Source: Trichomonas vaginalis G3
Lineage: Eukaryota; Parabasalia; Trichomonadida; Trichomonadidae
Assembly (NCBI RefSeq): GCF_026262505.1
Contig: NC_067205.1
Coordinates: 7,688,001 to 7,752,000 of the forward strand
Length of the DNA: 64,000 bases
Direction of reading: 5' to 3'
The translations under genes were made by a program, and so were the position numbers. The notes below the pieces were generated by a model. The model saw only the letters and a program-made list of their open reading frames with translations, did no database searches and was not told the DNA's origin. This document shows, in pieces, positions 10,044 through 20,621 of this stretch. Position 1 is the stretch's first letter. Every line of letters starts with the position of its first letter.

Positions 10044-10276
10044 GGGCTAGAGGGCGCAACGCGCCTGGAAGCCCTCCGAATAAAAACTTCATTTATACTA
10101 AACATCTTCGGGGCTAGAGGGCGCAACGCGCCTGGAAGCCCTCCGAATATAAACTTCATTTATACTAAACATCTTCAGGGCTAGAGGGCGCAACGCGCCT
10201 GGAAGCCCTCCGAATAAAAACTTCATTTATACTAAACATCTTCGGGGCTAGAGGGCGCAACGCGCCTGGAAGCCCC
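10044..10276. repeat. 67-bp tandem array with a hairpin in every unit (element A terminus)
   Basis: Units start at 10044, 10111, 10178 and 10245, an exact 67-bp period over about 3.5 copies. Each unit carries a GC-rich hairpin (GGGCT/AGCCC outer stem, GGCGC/GCGCC inner stem, AAC loop) followed by an AT-rich spacer with TTATACTAAACATCTTC. The last unit ends in CCCCACTACC and a T-run. The single hairpin at 42033-42065 in B is the homologue. Confidence 0.9.
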
Positions 10277-10289
10277 ACTACCTTTTTTT

Positions 10290-11539
10290 TCATAAGGATA
10301 GAATTCGGTGCGATTTTTATAAAATCTTTTTCTGTCTAAATTTCACAAATAAAACCTTATGAATTATAAATTTCTTGCTTAATTAATGACACAATCACAA
10401 GTCAACTAGTAACATCAATGGTCACGGAGTACTGTTCAAAGCATTTTATGAATATTCACTAAAAAATTGGTTTTAATAATCTTTTAAAAACGTAAATACT
10501 CCTTCCCTAGGCCTCAGAATGTATGATTCGGATAAAAATATCTTGTTGTTTAAGAATGACTCTCTGCTTATTTTATTTGAATTTGAGAGTAGATCTTTTT
10601 TGAATGTACTAGTAGATATTGCTTTCAATTAGTGTGGTTATCTGAAATGGATCGAATTTTTTAATTAAAATTGTTATGATCAAGATTGAGATTTCATATA
10701 TTGATTTTGTTTTTGAATTAACACCATAAATGCAATATTTCATTAATACATTGATAATCCTATTATGTAAAATTTTTTAATAATTCGAATTTTGTAACGA
10801 AAATTTGATTTTAATTATCAAACCTCCAAAAAAAATTCAAAAAAACAAATTATCGGTTCATAAAATGTTAGATTCATATTCATTTTCTTGATTTGAAAAT
10901 TATTTTGGAAATTCAGGAGGCCTTAATATCATACAGACTATTTGAACTGAGATAGTATATGACTAATCCTGACTGATTTTCCCTTAATAAATAATTTCCC
11001 ATCCATTTATTCCTGTAACAAAGTATTTAAAGCCGCTAAATAGTATACCTCAGCAAGCATTACAAAACCAATCATTAAAATGGATTCAATCCATTCAAGA
11101 ACCTTTTCTTTAGAATTTAAATACAATTCTACAATTGAATCATCTAGATATAAAACAAAACTTATAACTACAGCTTGAATTTCAAGAGATGTAATTACTT
11201 AATTCTCATCTTTTACGAATTATTACCATAAAAACTCTTAAATTTTTAGAGATCAGATCAAAACTCTCATTTATTATAAGTCACATATATACCATATCTT
11301 CTCAGCTAAGCTACATTTAATAAAAAAAAAAATTAAAATGAATAAATAATATGTCTGAGCTTGTTATATTTTATCATCTCCATTCAATCACATGCCATTA
11401 AACTTATAATAAGATATAAAACGTTATTTTGATATTAAAATTTAAATAAAATAAAACAAAATCATACATAATAACATACATCATGTACTATACAAAATAT
11501 AAACAACTCTATAAAATAAAATACAACATCTTTGTCAAA
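10290..11539. other. Host intergenic region, no gene seen
   Basis: About 1.25 kb of AT-rich sequence between the end of element A and the IBD gene. No open frame of note, RNA gene or clear repeat was seen. Confidence 0.6.
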
Positions 11540-12157
11540 TTATTCATCGATGTTGGCCCATTGTTGAAATGGTAACATGTAGTCATCATCGAAGAACGGT
11601 TCTGCTGATCCAACTGAGGCAACCTCTGTACTCGTTTGGACAGGTAAAGCGCTTGAAGGGTCGAAATCGATCTGAGGAACGGGAGTAAGCGAAGTTGGCG
11701 TAACTTCATGGATGATATTAGGCTGTGGCGTCATAATCACGTGCTTTCTGAGCGTCCATTGTCTCAACTCAGCAAAATTTGATTTGAGTCGAGGAATAAT
11801 TTCCATCAATTCTTTAGAAGCTTGGTTACTGGAAGGGAATGGGGAGTACTGAAGCTTGTGAAGAGATCCATTTATCGAGCTTTTGCATTTTCCGAGGAGA
11901 TAAGATAATTGGTGCGTATTTATCGCAATTCCATCACTTATCCAACAGACTCCACATACAAGTGCTCTTTTCCAGTCATCACCATCATTTTTATTAATAT
12001 ATTTGTGAATTCTTTGCAGCATATCGTTGAAATTTTCTAATCTTTTATGTCGACAGTTTCTACACTCAGAGGAAGTAAGAGATTGCCTTAAAGAATTATA
12101 CTCTTGTTTATCAGATTCAGTCAACAAAGAATAGTATTCCCTAATTGCGCCTTCCAT
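11540..12157 (-). CDS. IBD (initiator-binding domain) protein, IBP39-like
   Basis: A 205-aa protein. Residues about 8-120 resemble the initiator-binding domain of trichomonad IBP39, the factor that recognises the Inr at transcription start sites. The best match is the segment around CGVCWISDGIAINTHQL and CKSSINGSLHKL, which fits the winged-helix core. IBP39 is about 39 kDa; this protein is shorter, with a Pro/Ser-rich acidic tail in place of the IBP39 C-domain. It is therefore probably a paralogue acting as a gene-specific DNA-binding protein in the nucleus, which is inference. The family is confined to parabasalids and is strong evidence for the host. Confidence 0.75.
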   Translation of the reverse strand: MEGAIREYYSLLTESDKQEYNSLRQSLTSSECRNCRHKRLENFNDMLQRIHKYINKNDGDDWKRALVCGVCWISDGIAINTHQLSYLLGKCKSSINGSLHKLQYSPFPSSNQASKELMEIIPRLKSNFAELRQWTLRKHVIMTPQPNIIHEVTPTSLTPVPQIDFDPSSALPVQTSTEVASVGSAEPFFDDDYMLPFQQWANIDE

Positions 12158-12482
12158 TTTCCCACCAAGTGTAGAAGAAAAATGAATTCAAAATTTTTTT
12201 TATTAGAAAATTTTAAAATTTTCACCACTTTTTTTCTGAGTATTTGTCGCGGCTATTTATAAGCATTGTGTCTAGGCTATTTTCTAAAAATCACCACCTT
12301 TCTATCAAAATGAATTCTATTCCATTTGTTGTACTTTTCCAATATCATTTTTTGGAAAAAATGTCCAAATGTTATTTTTGAAAAATTATAATAGATCTAA
12401 CTATTCTGTACTAAAATTATGCTTTTGATCATTGAAACTATATTAAAGATGAATACTTAACTCTCAATCTGATATATTTGTA

Positions 12483-13344
12483 CTGTCAGTGATTTTGAAT
12501 GGGTATTTTAACTTTGAGTGGCCACATTGAATTTTTGAGGTCGATATTTTTGGCCTATTTTAAAATATTTAGAATGACCATTCAGCCAGGGCGCTTATAG
12601 AAGCATCAGATAATGGGTGGTCGGATAGCTCAAAACGTGACAAAGTTGTCCAAAATAATATTTTTAAAGATAAATCTAAAATTTCTTTTATACAAATAGT
12701 GATAAGTTAGAATATTAAGTTTGAGTGAGATTTTTGAAAAAATTCCTAAAAGTGATTTTGGGAAGCCAAAATTATAATAAATATTAATAAAATCTAATTT
12801 AAACGCTAAATCAAAATAAAAAATATAAGGTAATTTTCGTGGGTTAAAAATCAAAATTACATTCTTGATTTTTATTTAATATTTATATTCCTGTAGTTAA
12901 ATGAAATAAATTTATCCATATCATTTGAGGAGAATTGCATGAATTAGAAAATTGGCGGTATTTAGCGATCTTAAATTCTCTTTTATAGAAATATTTCAAT
13001 TGATTATAGCTCAGCTGGATAACATCCCGATCAAGTTCGATTCTAGTTTTTGTTATTATTTTTTTTCCTTTTCCCTTCCTAAGCGAAATTTTAAGGGGTA
13101 AAGTTGTTAAATCCATACATATACTTATGTTAATGTATAATATATGTAACTTCTGATATTATATGCTGAATCTCAAAAAAATATTTATTTGATTTTCATC
13201 AATTTCGACAAAAAAATGTTCTAAATACTATATATATTTTATATGCATGCTGAAACGTCCCTATTATGGACTTTGCCAATTTAGGTCCATGAAAATTCAA
13301 TATAGCACACTAAAGCCGCAATACCCATTCAAAATCACTGACAG
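12483..13344. mobile_element. Non-autonomous TIR element 1 (862 bp, TA duplication)
   Basis: A perfect 25-bp inverted repeat starting CTGTCAGTGATTTTGAATGG lies at 12483-12507 and 13320-13344, with weaker similarity extending about 30 bp further in. It is flanked by TA on both sides, the Tc1/mariner signature. No transposase frame is recognisable inside, so it looks like an internally decayed or MITE-like copy. It carries a tRNA-like segment. Confidence 0.8.
13005..13046 (+). other. tRNA-like A-box/B-box segment inside TIR element 1
   Basis: TATAGCTCAGCTGGATA matches a tRNA D-arm/A-box and AAGTTCGATTCTAG matches a T-arm/B-box. Only about 13 nt separate them, so an anticodon arm does not fit and this is not a working tRNA gene. 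It is a tRNA relic or a pol III-type promoter fragment. Confidence 0.4.
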
Positions 13345-13346
13345 TA

Positions 13347-14588
13347 TTCCTCAAATTAAAATAATATTAAGGGAACAAAATATGGAATCATAGTTGGTAT
13401 ATTTGGCTTGAGATTAGATTATAGATAGCTTATTGGGGGATACGTATATTTTTTATACAAATAACTTTCTGATACTTAATATGTATGAATATACTACTTA
13501 GTTCGTGTATATATAATTAGTATTTATAACAGATATTGGTTGATAAAAGTGTGTTTTGTGATCATATTGTCATTTGAATACAATAACAATGAAATCATTT
13601 CCTAACAAGTGGATCACAATATACTTGCATATTTATAATATAATTCACTTTTAAAACACAATTTGAGCTATGTCTTGTTAATTTTGTAATAAGTTTTTGA
13701 TTAATTTGATTTTTTTATTGTGTGCATTCTTAGAGATAATGACAGGATACCAATTAAATATTTCGAAAGCAAAAATTTCATAGATTTCAAATGAAATTAA
13801 ATGTTGAAATCAATTAATTTCATTCTAATGTTGAGTTAATAAATATAATAATGCCATAAATATATTAAATAATCATTAATTAAGCTCATTGAAGATGTAG
13901 AATAAACGATAAGATTAAACCGGCGAATTATCTATTGAATTTATAATTTTGAGAAGAAAAAGATGTCAAAATAGTCAGAGGAAAGATTGATTATCATATT
14001 ATTATTCTATATATAATTAATATTAAAATTTTGAATTAAGGGTATTAATGAAATTTGAATTTTGTGATAGTTATTAAAAGTGAGAGTTTATTAAGAAATA
14101 TTATTGATAATATGTTGTAGATTAAACTAGAAATGTTTTGAAATTCAATATGCTAGATTATTGAATCAACACTCACAATTAAATTATCATTGATTTTGGA
14201 ATTAGCTTTAATTCCTACTTGATATCAATATTGTCTTTTTTCACAAATTTTTACATCAATGATTTCTTATTCGCTTATGGATATAGTACAATTTTTAGCA
14301 AAGTCTACACGTTGCAAATTCTGAATTGAAATGAACCATATTGAAAATTTTTTTCAAAAACAAATCATTTACATCAATGTATAATGCAACAAACCTAAAA
14401 TCTCTAGACTTCTCAAAACTTTATTTTTTGAGAAAGGGCAACTTTTCAAAATTTCAATTGTGTTGTAAAATTCATTTATGATCTACATTAATTCTATAAT
14501 AAGAAAAATCCAAAAATTTTTATAACCAAACGTGCTTAAATTCAATGTGTGATCTCAATAAATAAAATTTCTAAAGTACACATTTTAT
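13347..14588. other. Host intergenic region, no gene seen
   Basis: AT-rich sequence between TIR element 1 and the 150-aa gene. No convincing gene, RNA or repeat was found. Confidence 0.55.
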
Positions 14589-14593
14589 TCACA
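14589..14593 (+). promoter_or_regulatory. Inr TCACA
   Basis: This matches the trichomonad Inr consensus TCA-Y-T/A. The inferred start base (14591) is 4 nt before the ATG at 14595, a very short leader of the kind known in this group. Confidence 0.5.
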
Positions 14594-14594
14594 G

Positions 14595-15047
14595 ATGATC
14601 AACACACTATACACCCGAATTATAGAAGAATCTAAGAAATGTGATGGCACATGGACATTATCATTCCTTACATCTGTTCAGACAGCTGTTCTTAGACTTC
14701 CTCTTAACTTCTACCACAAACTCATAAATCAGCTTATTGATTATATCATGGATAAAGAAACTACTGACTTGCAGAGATTTAAGATCGCCCAACTTCTGAA
14801 TTCTATTAAATTCCAGAAGAAAGGCCAAATGCAAGAAATTTTTCAAGAGAGAATGAATGAGATTAACTCTTTTTGCGATTCCCTAGATAACTCATATCTT
14901 AACTCTCCTACAAAGAAACTATTACTATGTGTGTGCGCAGAACCAATTCAAAAATCAAAGAATTTAAGGTATAAGGCTAATTCCACTGAGCCAATCATAC
15001 CAGAGCACACTCTTGCTAGACTTCTTGATAACCATGTTCGCTTATAA
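14595..15047 (+). CDS. Small helical protein of unknown function
   Basis: A 150-aa protein, predicted almost all helical, with Lys-rich and Leu-rich segments. It starts at an ATG directly behind an Inr. It has no signal peptide or membrane segment and no recognised family. Codon use and composition are like the neighbouring host genes. It is convergent with the LRR/coiled-coil gene at a distance of about 195 bp. It could be the surviving part of a HEAT- or ARM-like repeat protein, since the helices are of about 35-40 residue spacing, but that is a guess. Confidence 0.6.
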   Translation: MINTLYTRIIEESKKCDGTWTLSFLTSVQTAVLRLPLNFYHKLINQLIDYIMDKETTDLQRFKIAQLLNSIKFQKKGQMQEIFQERMNEINSFCDSLDNSYLNSPTKKLLLCVCAEPIQKSKNLRYKANSTEPIIPEHTLARLLDNHVRL

Positions 15048-15241
15048 ATTGTTTGTATTTATTGTTATTAATTTTCTTTCTTTTTTTACAATAATATCCC
15101 ATGAAGTACCTTTTACTTACAAGATACTTCTAATATGATAGCTCCGATCACTCAAAAAAACTTATTATAAATTTCATATAAAATAATACACATACAAACA
15201 ATATTTATATACGCAGACAAAAATAATAATATATACAAAAT

Positions 15242-17944
15242 CTATACATACGAAGATATGGAGTAAGATGGATTCCCCTCCGTTTTCCGCTTTTGATATC
15301 TGTCTGGACTCCAAAGAGGAGCGTCTCCAGACAATCCAAATGGATTACGATCATGTTCTCTATGAGATCTATGTTTCGAAGGTTTCCTTAGAACATATTC
15401 TGAAGGGAGATATGAATAAGAAGTAGATTCGGATTCTTCAATTTCGCTTGCAGCAGATGAGCTATACTGGCTTTGAGATTGCCACTGGCGGGCGATAACT
15501 CGCGAATCAATGTTTTTCTTCTTATGATGAGTTTTCTTTGGAGATAAACTGATTTCAGAGGATTCTGTGACCGAAGATTCGTCATGTTGTAATGTACTCT
15601 TAATGATTTCATTATGAAGTGTTCGATTTTGCTTCAATAAATTATCAATTACCATTAAAATGGATTTATCCTCATTTTCGACAACCTGTGGCTTAATTGC
15701 AGATACTTTCCTGACCAAGAACTGATTTTGACTTTCTACAGCGTTGAACATCTTTTCAATTAAAGACATTGATTGAGTATCGTTGGATGGGATCTTATCT
15801 AAGAGTTTACTTATCTCTATAGACTGAGATCTCGTTCTTTCACGGAGAATTCCTATCTCAATCAAATGTTTTTCTTGACTTTGCTTGAGATGTTTGATTT
15901 TTCTTGCATATTCTTCAATCTGGCGCTTAAAATCACTACCTTTATCGACACTAAGCTCAGAAATCTTGGCCTGGAGCTCTTCATTCTTCTGCATTAATTT
16001 TCGGATAATTCTATCTCTTTTTTCGATATCAATCTTACTAATATCGATCTTTGGATCCTCTTGTTGATTTATTTCATAAGAAACAGCATTAAAACTGATT
16101 TGTGGTTTGGAAATTTTCTTATCGTATAAGACTTCGAAATGGCGAAGCATGTTGGTTTTTCTTTTAGCATTTTGGGTGAATATTTGCGTGGATGTCTTAG
16201 AAAGCTTGACTTTCTTGTTGATTTCGAAAATTTGATTACTTTTGACAGTTAAAACTGGTTTGTTTGCTGGTTTCTGCTCAAATATAGCACTCTTTTTGTT
16301 TGACAATTGCTTCTTCTGGGGGGATGAAGAGAAAACTTGTTGAGTTTTTTGGGATAATTTTTTAACTTTGGGTTCTATTGAGATTAACGGACTGCAACCT
16401 GACATATTGATACAAACAACTCTTTCTTCTTTCTTTGGAATCGGAACAACAGCGAACAAACTTTGAGAATAAAAATCAAATTTTGGCTTTTGTTTTGGCT
16501 GGACATCAGCTAGATTATCGGCTTTAATTGATAATTTTACATCTGGTTTTGCAACTTCGAAAGATCCCGGTTGAGAAAGACTCAGATTTATTTTCGGTTT
16601 CGGATCAATTTTCATCAAAACATCATTGTGACTCGAAAGTTGGGTTTGTTTTAGCTGGATTTCATATGAATTACTAACTTTACTGATATGGAGCTGTTGA
16701 TTTTCAGTTTGAGTTGAAAATTCTGTTGTTTCGACTTCAGAAAAGTTAGTAGAGATAGGTTGTAAAGGTAAAGGCTTATAAATTTGATCTTCCTCTTCAT
16801 TTTCAAACTCATCACTTGCATTCTCATGAAGAGATTCTTCATATTCATAATTACCATTTAAAACCTCTTGATCCGTAACAATAATAGTATCCAATATCTC
16901 AATAAGTTGACCAGCATCAAGAATTCCTTGTCTATATTTCTGTAATTCCTCATTAACTCCTCTTTCATTTTGATATTCCTCCAAAGAGTTCCATTTTTTG
17001 GACATTTCGTTATCTTTAAAGGTATACAAACTATTAGTAAGAGGAGTAAATCTCAAACTAAGTAATCTGAGCTTCTTTGACTTTTTGACAAAAGTAATAA
17101 CATCAATGTAGTCATTTATCTTAGTTTTCTCAAGCTCAAGAAGCTCAATGTTAGGAACTAGCATCAGAAAAGGAGAAATCCTTGTTATATCTGTGTTAGA
17201 ACAACGAAATGCTCGAATTGCAGGACATTGCTTCACTCCTTCGAGCGATTTATCCGTAATTGGGTTTTGAGAGACATTTATGAAAACTAAGTTAGGAAAT
17301 TTTGAAATAAATGAAAGTTTCGAAACTTTGTTTCCTGTTAGGTCTAAATCGGCCAAAGTATTACTAGCGATATTGTCGACATCGTAGATCATGTTTCCTT
17401 TGGCCGTGAAGTGCTTTAATGATGCGAATTCTTGAAGACCGTTTAATGAAGTTAATTGGCAATTATCACAGTAAAGTTCGGAAACTAAAGGAAAATATTT
17501 ACCGAAATCTATCTTCTTAAGCTGGTTCTTATGCAAATCAAGCACAACAAGTTTAGGAATGGCAGATTTTAGAAAAACATTTGTAATTTCATTGGAAGAA
17601 ATGAGCAAACGTTTTAAGGATACACACTTTTCGAGATTTGATAGACGTTTAATGAAGTTTTTTGAGCAATCAAGCAAAACAAGATCTTCTAACAATTCAA
17701 TACCCATCAGATCTTGTATTTCGTTATCTGAAACGTCTAAATACTTGATACGCTTATGTTTGTTGAAAAATTCCTTATCAAATTTCTGTACGTTATTTGA
17801 ACGGATTTTGATAATCGAAATATCTGTACGAGGAAGTAAGTTTTCAATTGAAGAAAAAGTATTGATATTCTGAGCTGATAAATCTGCAACTTCACTTGAA
17901 TCAAAAGCAATGCTGCTGAGTTCTGGAAGTTTATTCGCTTCCAT
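15242..17944 (-). CDS. Leucine-rich repeat and coiled-coil protein
   Basis: A 900-aa protein. Residues about 40-330 contain an array of SDS22-like leucine-rich repeats, seen as repeated LxxLxLxxN segments such as LVVLDLHKNQLKKI and LADLDLTGNKVSKL. A long low-complexity Ser/Lys/Gln region follows; residues about 650-745 form a strong coiled coil (RDRIIRKLMQKNEELQAK onward); the tail is Ser-rich and basic. LRR plus coiled-coil proteins of this shape are typical of cytoskeletal, basal-body or centrosomal scaffolds, which is inference here. The ATG at 17944 is used rather than an in-frame GTG three codons earlier. A possible Inr (TCACT) lies at 17987-17991, giving a 45-nt leader. Confidence 0.75.
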   Translation of the reverse strand: MEANKLPELSSIAFDSSEVADLSAQNINTFSSIENLLPRTDISIIKIRSNNVQKFDKEFFNKHKRIKYLDVSDNEIQDLMGIELLEDLVLLDCSKNFIKRLSNLEKCVSLKRLLISSNEITNVFLKSAIPKLVVLDLHKNQLKKIDFGKYFPLVSELYCDNCQLTSLNGLQEFASLKHFTAKGNMIYDVDNIASNTLADLDLTGNKVSKLSFISKFPNLVFINVSQNPITDKSLEGVKQCPAIRAFRCSNTDITRISPFLMLVPNIELLELEKTKINDYIDVITFVKKSKKLRLLSLRFTPLTNSLYTFKDNEMSKKWNSLEEYQNERGVNEELQKYRQGILDAGQLIEILDTIIVTDQEVLNGNYEYEESLHENASDEFENEEEDQIYKPLPLQPISTNFSEVETTEFSTQTENQQLHISKVSNSYEIQLKQTQLSSHNDVLMKIDPKPKINLSLSQPGSFEVAKPDVKLSIKADNLADVQPKQKPKFDFYSQSLFAVVPIPKKEERVVCINMSGCSPLISIEPKVKKLSQKTQQVFSSSPQKKQLSNKKSAIFEQKPANKPVLTVKSNQIFEINKKVKLSKTSTQIFTQNAKRKTNMLRHFEVLYDKKISKPQISFNAVSYEINQQEDPKIDISKIDIEKRDRIIRKLMQKNEELQAKISELSVDKGSDFKRQIEEYARKIKHLKQSQEKHLIEIGILRERTRSQSIEISKLLDKIPSNDTQSMSLIEKMFNAVESQNQFLVRKVSAIKPQVVENEDKSILMVIDNLLKQNRTLHNEIIKSTLQHDESSVTESSEISLSPKKTHHKKKNIDSRVIARQWQSQSQYSSSAASEIEESESTSYSYLPSEYVLRKPSKHRSHREHDRNPFGLSGDAPLWSPDRYQKRKTEGNPSYSISSYV

Positions 17945-18121
17945 TTTTGTCACTTTTTTATTTCAAAATATTTTTTTTGTCAAATAAGTGACGGACCCAA
18001 TTTTAAAATTTTACATGGAACTTCGAATGGTTGAGTGATGAAGGAGTTCCAATCATTGGATAAATAAAACATTTTTTTTTGAAAATAAACAAACATTTTA
18101 TATAAATACAAAAGATTAAAC

Positions 18122-20179
18122 TCATGACAAGTCTGTTTTCTGGAAGTACGTCTCTCTGATGTAATCCTTCACTTCAGCTCTGTAATCTGCGAAGGATCCG
18201 TTGTACTTAATGATGTTTTTCTTCTCGCAAACGTAGATCTGCGCATCGAGTAGCTCTGCAAAGTGTTGGTCGTGAGATACAGCGACAATCGCTCCGTCGT
18301 AAACGCACAATCCTTCACCCAAAGCGTGGATTGAGTCCATATCCAAGTTATTTGTTACTTCATCGAGTAGAAGAAGGTGTGGTCTCAATAAAGCGCATTC
18401 GGCGAGCACGACTCTTGTCTTTTGGCCGCCACTCAAAGATTGAATTGGCTGGTAAAAGCTGTCGCCTCTAATCCCGAACTTGGAGAGTTGCTCCATGATA
18501 TTCTCGCGCGTGTACTGGCCTTCGAACTTAGATTTCATGTAGTCGAGCGGAGATGTCCTGTAATCGAGCTGATCTACGTGATGTTGGTTGAAATATGCGA
18601 TGCGGAGGTTGGTAGCTCTGTCAACTTCGCCTTTGTTTGGAGATAGTTTACCTGTCAACAATTTTATGAAAGTTGATTTTCCGGCGCCGTTTCCTCCGAT
18701 TACGACGATTCTAGAGTCTCTGTTTATGGTAATGTTCAAGTTCTCGAATATGACCTTGGAAGGGTTGTATTGGAAGAAAACGTTATTTAATTTTATAATT
18801 TCTTCAGTAGACGCGATTGTTCCTGTAGGGAAGAAGAAGTTTATCTCCTCGTCAGCTGATATTGTCCTAATAATGTTCATTTTCTTGATGGAAGTCAGAC
18901 GAGATTTGGCCATCTTCGCGAAAGCAGCTCTTGCGCCCAATCTCCTGACGTAATCCATCTTGTGATCGATTGCCTTCTTCTGCAGAGCGGCCTGCACCTC
19001 CAGCAAGTGGCACTTCTCCGCGAACTGCCTCTCAAAAGAGGAATAATTTCCTTTGTAAACTGTCAGCCTCTTGTCTTTCAGGTGGATGATGTGGGTGCAG
19101 ACGTTGTCGAGGAAGATCCTGTCGTGGGAGATGACGACCAGAACCATGTGACTGCACTGAGTCGTCAGATACTCTTCCAGCCAACAGATTGATGGGGCAT
19201 CCAAGTGTCCTGTGGGTTCATCGAGCAGAAGGACGTCAGGGTTGATGTACAGAGCCTGGGCAAGAGAAACACGCATTCTAAATCCACCAGAAAGGTCCTT
19301 CACCGGTGAATTTATCATGTTCGTATCAAATCCAAGCGCTGTAAGGAAGCTGATTGCCCTGCTTTCGGCGGTTTTGGCTCCTATCTCTGACAATCTGTTC
19401 ATTACGCGGTGTACTTCGTTCGGATCGTTGTCGGGATGAGTTTCGAAATCTTTTAATTTCTCAAGAAGCTCTGTACGCTCGATGTCGCAGTCTAGGACTG
19501 TTTGTAGGGCTGTTCTGTTGCTGATGGGACATTCTTGTTCGACATGTACTATAGAAACATCGGGAGGAACTGATGATAAAGCAACTTGCTGAATAAACCT
19601 CGAATTTATGAATCGCATGAATGTTGTCTTGCCCATACCGTTCCTGCCAACAAGTCCGTAGCGGTTTCCCACGGCCATGTTTAGAGATGGCTCGTCGATT
19701 AAGACTTTTGGACCAATGTCGATGATTAAGTTCAAAAGGACAAAGTCCTTTGGGCCATGAGGTAGTGAATGGCGGAAATAGATTCCTTTTTTGAAGAAAG
19801 AATTTTCGATATCATCGTATTTAAGCCTTTCGCTCGTTCTTGTTGATACTTCTGTTGTACTTGTTGTAACTGGTGTTTGGTCTTCTACCTTCTCTTCGAC
19901 TTTTTCTTCTTCTTTTGTGATTCCGATGAGTTCGTTCATTTTAATTGGAGTTTCGATTGTTGTTTGCTGTTCTTCTTCGACAGGTGACTTCAGTGCAAAG
20001 ATTTTTGTTGACAAACTGTTAATTTCATCTTCAGAAATACCTAAATCAAGTCCTTCAATAACAGGATTTGCAATTTCAGCAAATTCTTCAGCTGTTTCTG
20101 CACTTTCAAGTACTTCTGATAAATATTCTGCAGCGCCTTCATCTTTAATAAGCTCCGTGATCTTGGACACAACAGACAT
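18122..20179 (-). CDS. ABCF-family ATPase (GCN20/ABCF3-like)
   Basis: A 685-aa soluble protein with two ABC domains and no membrane segment. The first has Walker A GRNGMGKTT near residue 178, signature LSGGFRMRVS and Walker B VLLLDEPTGHLD. The second has Walker A GGNGAGKST near residue 498, signature LSGGQKTRVV and LLLLDEVTNNLD. The N-terminal helical region resembles GCN20/ABCF3, which works with GCN1 at ribosomes in eIF2-kinase signalling. The frame runs 29 codons further upstream, but the ATG at 20179 is chosen because an Inr (20188-20192) lies 9-13 bp before it and the extension is low-complexity Lys-rich. The Walker B Glu is followed by Val instead of Pro in the second domain. Confidence 0.9.
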   Translation of the reverse strand: MSVVSKITELIKDEGAAEYLSEVLESAETAEEFAEIANPVIEGLDLGISEDEINSLSTKIFALKSPVEEEQQTTIETPIKMNELIGITKEEEKVEEKVEDQTPVTTSTTEVSTRTSERLKYDDIENSFFKKGIYFRHSLPHGPKDFVLLNLIIDIGPKVLIDEPSLNMAVGNRYGLVGRNGMGKTTFMRFINSRFIQQVALSSVPPDVSIVHVEQECPISNRTALQTVLDCDIERTELLEKLKDFETHPDNDPNEVHRVMNRLSEIGAKTAESRAISFLTALGFDTNMINSPVKDLSGGFRMRVSLAQALYINPDVLLLDEPTGHLDAPSICWLEEYLTTQCSHMVLVVISHDRIFLDNVCTHIIHLKDKRLTVYKGNYSSFERQFAEKCHLLEVQAALQKKAIDHKMDYVRRLGARAAFAKMAKSRLTSIKKMNIIRTISADEEINFFFPTGTIASTEEIIKLNNVFFQYNPSKVIFENLNITINRDSRIVVIGGNGAGKSTFIKLLTGKLSPNKGEVDRATNLRIAYFNQHHVDQLDYRTSPLDYMKSKFEGQYTRENIMEQLSKFGIRGDSFYQPIQSLSGGQKTRVVLAECALLRPHLLLLDEVTNNLDMDSIHALGEGLCVYDGAIVAVSHDQHFAELLDAQIYVCEKKNIIKYNGSFADYRAEVKDYIRETYFQKTDLS

Positions 20180-20187
20180 TTTTTTTG

Positions 20188-20192
20188 AATGA
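20188..20192 (-). promoter_or_regulatory. Inr TCATT deciding the ABCF start
   Basis: On the minus strand this reads TCATT, with the start base at 20190 and an 11-nt leader to the ATG at 20179. It argues that the longer upstream frame is not translated. Confidence 0.55.
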
Positions 20193-20621
20193 TGCTTTTT
20201 TTTTCTATAGTTTACATTCAATTTTTTTTTGTTGATAGAAATCCTATCAACATTCTCTTTATCCATCAATTTCTTTAAGTTGGTAGATATTCAAATCCAA
20301 CAGCCATCTTAAGAGTATAACTAATTCTTATTTAATATCAAATCTTCGATCTTGAAATAATATTTCTACGATAAGATTATTATATTGACGAAGATATAAT
20401 CATTCTCTACCGAAACAACTTATACTTAACATAGAAATCCATAATTGATTGACTCTTTCACAAATTACAACTAATAAAATTCAAAAGCAACATTAAGAAA
20501 TCAATCATAACGAGTTGTATCCACATAAATCCACAAAAACGAATCATATTTCTAAAATTCCTTTATAATAAAAAACAAACAAAAGATTAAAAATCATATT
20601 CAAATAAATAAGCCAAATTTC
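20193..20621. other. Host intergenic region, no gene seen
   Basis: About 430 bp of AT-rich sequence between the ABCF start and the kinase stop. It holds nothing beyond the N-terminal open extension of the ABCF frame discussed above. Confidence 0.6.

Larger units (their letters stand above)
1..10285. mobile_element. Maverick/Polinton-like element A (partial, runs off left edge)
   Basis: This is one end of a large virus-like element. Its parts inside the window are a DNA-linked protein, a KilA-N protein, an A32-like packaging ATPase, small conserved proteins, a D5-like helicase remnant, a capsid-like gene and two further virion-type genes. The right end is placed just after the last terminal hairpin (10244-10276) and its T-run, because element B has the same hairpin and T-run at its own end. 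Gene order matches B in inverse orientation and the proteins are very similar, so the two copies separated fairly recently. It is a fossil with roughly ten breaks in the visible part, although several genes still read through. Family assignment rests on A32-like ATPase plus capsid-like plus KilA-N plus the integrase in B, and on known Maverick abundance in trichomonads. Confidence 0.85.

Noticed and set aside
10044-10276. CRISPR array
   Set aside because: The 67-bp units are near-identical throughout, with no variable spacers, and lie at the end of a eukaryotic virus-like element.
13005-13046. A functional tRNA gene
   Set aside because: The D-arm and T-arm boxes are only about 13 nt apart, leaving no anticodon arm.
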